In this document: in pieces, positions 5,605-7,229 of the stretch
How the letters are laid out: the number at the start of each line of letters is the position of its first letter
Numbering within the stretch: the first letter of the stretch is position 1
Source of the DNA: Christensenella sp. UBA5399
GTDB taxonomy: Bacteria > Bacillota > Clostridia > Christensenellales > Christensenellaceae
Length of the DNA: 7,229 nucleotides
Direction: 5' to 3'
Assembly: GCA_002407725.1 (NCBI GenBank)
Contig: DHOD01000078.1
Coordinates: forward strand, 8,947 to 16,175
Translations under genes and position numbers: made by a program
Notes under the pieces: generated by a model
Database searches by the model: none
What the model was told of the DNA's origin: nothing
What the model saw: only the letters and a program-made list of their open reading frames with translations

Positions 5605-5633
5605 TTGAAATTTTGCCTTGTTCCGGTTATAAT
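5605..5633 (+). promoter_or_regulatory. Flagellin promoter of sigma-A type
   Basis: TTGAAA (5605-5610) and TATAAT (5628-5633) are spaced by exactly 17 bp. A sigma-28/SigD-type element (TAAA-N14..16-GCCGATAA) is not present; the nearest, TAAA (5597-5600) then GCCTTGTT (5615-5622), matches only the GCC. The start would be near 5640, giving a leader of about 74 nt. Confidence 0.75.
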
Positions 5634-5641
5634 ATAGCCTA

Positions 5642-5705
5642 GGAGTACTATTTTATTTTGAATGGATTCGGAATAATTGAATGGATTCAAGGAAAACAAG
5701 GATGT
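5642..5705 (+). promoter_or_regulatory. CsrA-type binding sites in the flagellin leader, covering the Shine-Dalgarno
   Basis: Positions 5694-5705 (AAACAAGGATGT) match the CsrA consensus RUACARGGAUGU at 11 of 12 positions and contain the only Shine-Dalgarno, AAGGAT, about 10 nt before the ATG. Upstream, TTGAATGGATTC occurs twice (5658-5669 and 5677-5688). The second copy folds as TTGAA-TGGA-TTCAA and the first as TGAA-TGGA-TTCG, both presenting GGA in a tetraloop as CsrA prefers. Six GGA triplets lie within 61 nt. In Bacillus subtilis CsrA represses flagellin (hag) translation this way and FliW relieves it; the same is inferred here. Confidence 0.65.
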
Positions 5706-5713
5706 GAATAGAC

Positions 5714-7229
5714 ATGAGGATTAACAATCAGTCATCGACAACTTTGTACAACAATTATTCAATTCTCAATGCGGACAGGGCAAAGACGCTCGGGAAACTC
5801 TCTTCGGCAAAAAAGATCAACAGCGCAGCCGACGACGCGGCAGGTCTGGCAATCGCCTCCAAGCTTATGAGCAATGTAAACGGGGCAAACCAGGCGGCGC
5901 GCAATGTGCAGGACGGGCTGTCTCTTCTCAAGACGGCGGAAGGCGCGATGTCCACCATACAGGATTCGCTCAGCCGCATGAGGGAGCTGTCTGTGCAAAG
6001 CGCAAACGGCATTTACAGCGCGCAGGATAGAGCGATGCTCAATCAGGAATATGGGCAGCTCATGCAGGAAATCAACGACACAACCTCACGGGCAAACTTT
6101 AACACCATCCCACTTCTCGACGGTTCACTGTCCGATGGATCGCTGTCCGCTGCAAGCAGCTTGAGGACAGCCACTTCGGTAGGGCTTTCGGCAACCACAA
6201 TGGAGCAACCGGGCCCCGCGGCGATGACTTCCAGTATTTCTGTGGATACTTCCACGGCGACGGAAGGCAGCGCGGCGCAATTTGTGCTGGATTTGGGCGA
6301 TATGGCGCTTTCCGACGCGATGGCGGGCGATACGTTCAGCATGAACGTTGGCGGGACGGAGCTTACGGCAACACTGGATGCAGGCAGCTATTCTGCGTCC
6401 GACCTCGCGACACAGATTGCGGCGGCATATGAAGGCCAGAGCATCGAGATCGGCGGGAACAACTATACAGTAGCGGCAGACGAAGGCCAGCTTACATTTA
6501 CGTATGACAACGGCGGCATGAGCGAGAACAACATCGACATTGCGGCCAGTGAGATGGAAAGCCTGAGCGTGGCGGCGTCCTATGCGCCGCAAACGGGCAG
6601 CACAGGCTCGCTTACCGGCAGCGTTGCGAATATTACCGCGCAGGCGGGCCAGGCGTACAGCCAGGGCATCACGACCAACAACATTTCGTTTACAAGCAGG
6701 CTGAAAGTAGGCGATGTGTTCCAGATGGCGGGCAAAAAGGTGGAACTGGTGATTCCCGGCGCGGGCAGGAAATCGACTGAAGCGCTTTCCACGGTTTCGA
6801 TCACCGAGGCGATGAGCAACAGGGATATTGCCCAGGCGATGCGGGAAGCGATCAACGCGCAGCACGGCGAAAAGTTGAACGTCCAGGCGACCGACAACGG
6901 CATTAAGATAGAGCAGAAGGCGCCGGGCCAGGGCGATGTTGCCGCAATGATGCGTGCCGCTTCGCAAACAAACTCCACGGTGCAGTTTGATATGTCCAAG
7001 CTGCAGGCGGGCGACCAAATCAAGCTGACGTTGGCCGATTCAAACGGCAATAAAATGACGACGTCCTATACATACAGCGAAGGCGACACGTCCACAAGGC
7101 TTGCCAGTGCGCTGACACAGGGCACATATGGCACGCGTTCGGGCGACACGCTTCGTTTTGAGAATGCGGCGCCTTCGGTAGAATTCACGCCGGCTTCGGC
7201 AGCTACAGTATCGGCGGCGTCCAATGCGC
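5714..7229 (+). CDS. Flagellin, 3' end outside the window
   Basis: The open frame runs from ATG 5714 to the window edge (505 codons, no stop), so the C-terminus is missing. Residues 1-137 are a canonical flagellin N-terminal D0/D1 region: MRINNQSS at the start, KLSSAKKINSAADDAAGLAI (28-47), NQAARNVQDGLSLLKTAEGA (59-78), SRMRELSVQSANG (87-99, equivalent to the region TLR5 reads in other flagellins), and RANFNTIPLLDG (126-137). The protein assembles into the filament after export by the flagellar type III apparatus; there is no signal peptide, as expected. From 138 a low-complexity S/A/T/G-rich, cysteine-free central region begins and is still running at 505. It seems to hold three diverged modules starting at GDTF (205), GDVF (333) and GDQI (433), similar in pattern to the flagellin hook IN motif. 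With the missing C-terminal helices (usually about 100 residues) the full protein should exceed 600 residues. Shine-Dalgarno AAGGAT at 5698-5703. Confidence 0.93.
   Translation, partial: MRINNQSSTTLYNNYSILNADRAKTLGKLSSAKKINSAADDAAGLAIASKLMSNVNGANQAARNVQDGLSLLKTAEGAMSTIQDSLSRMRELSVQSANGIYSAQDRAMLNQEYGQLMQEINDTTSRANFNTIPLLDGSLSDGSLSAASSLRTATSVGLSATTMEQPGPAAMTSSISVDTSTATEGSAAQFVLDLGDMALSDAMAGDTFSMNVGGTELTATLDAGSYSASDLATQIAAAYEGQSIEIGGNNYTVAADEGQLTFTYDNGGMSENNIDIAASEMESLSVAASYAPQTGSTGSLTGSVANITAQAGQAYSQGITTNNISFTSRLKVGDVFQMAGKKVELVIPGAGRKSTEALSTVSITEAMSNRDIAQAMREAINAQHGEKLNVQATDNGIKIEQKAPGQGDVAAMMRAASQTNSTVQFDMSKLQAGDQIKLTLADSNGNKMTTSYTYSEGDTSTRLASALTQGTYGTRSGDTLRFENAAPSVEFTPASAATVSAASNA

Noticed and set aside
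5597..5622. Possible sigma-28 promoter (TAAA-N14-GCC...) before flagellin.
   Set aside because: Only GCC of the GCCGATAA box matches, while an overlapping TTGAAA-17-TATAAT is much better.
6125..7018. Long open frame of 297 codons on the minus strand opposite the flagellin gene.
   Set aside because: It is rich in R, H, A and C, has no Shine-Dalgarno or family motif, and mirrors the GC-rich codon pattern of the flagellin gene, which is clearly coding.

Overview
The window reads as part of a chromosome of a motile, low-to-medium GC Gram-positive anaerobe-like bacterium (Bacillota, probably Clostridia). The basis is: AGGAGG-type ribosome binding sites, TTGACx-17-TATAAT promoters, an Lsa-type ABC-F protein, a Frm2-like nitroreductase, a PF16949-like ABC permease and a flagellin with a CsrA-type leader. 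Assignment below class level is not supported by what I can see. No phage, transposon, tRNA, rRNA or CRISPR structure is visible.

Left block (1-2488, minus strand): a two-gene ABC transporter operon. The ATPase (TTG start preferred) overlaps the large multi-pass permease by 11 bp. It is driven by a near-consensus promoter (TTGACG-17-TATAAT) with an inverted repeat around the -10 and start site, and ends in a strong bidirectional hairpin terminator at 5-39. Middle block: a plus-strand FMN nitroreductase of the Frm2-like subgroup (2715-3314), preceded by a 13-bp perfect inverted repeat, converges 7 bp from the stop of a minus-strand ABC-F ribosomal protection protein of the Lsa type (3322-4815).

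The ABC-F gene has a leader of about 240 nt containing a promoter, a six-codon uORF (MRKYSC) with its own Shine-Dalgarno, and an intrinsic terminator just before the gene. A middle segment can pair either with the uORF itself or with the 5' arm of the terminator. This is the architecture of ribosome-mediated transcription attenuation, and it is the most informative regulatory structure in the window.

Right block (5098-7229, plus strand): a small protein with a winged-helix-like N-terminus and one C-terminal membrane segment. Its extended -10 lies six bases before the ATG, suggesting a leaderless transcript. After its terminator comes a flagellin gene that runs off the right edge. The flagellin has a sigma-A-like promoter, and its leader carries two GGA-tetraloop hairpins plus a near-consensus CsrA site on the Shine-Dalgarno. 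Its central region is long and seems to contain three diverged modules. The genes do not form one pathway: they are an export/stress block, an inducible antibiotic-protection gene, and the start of a motility gene.
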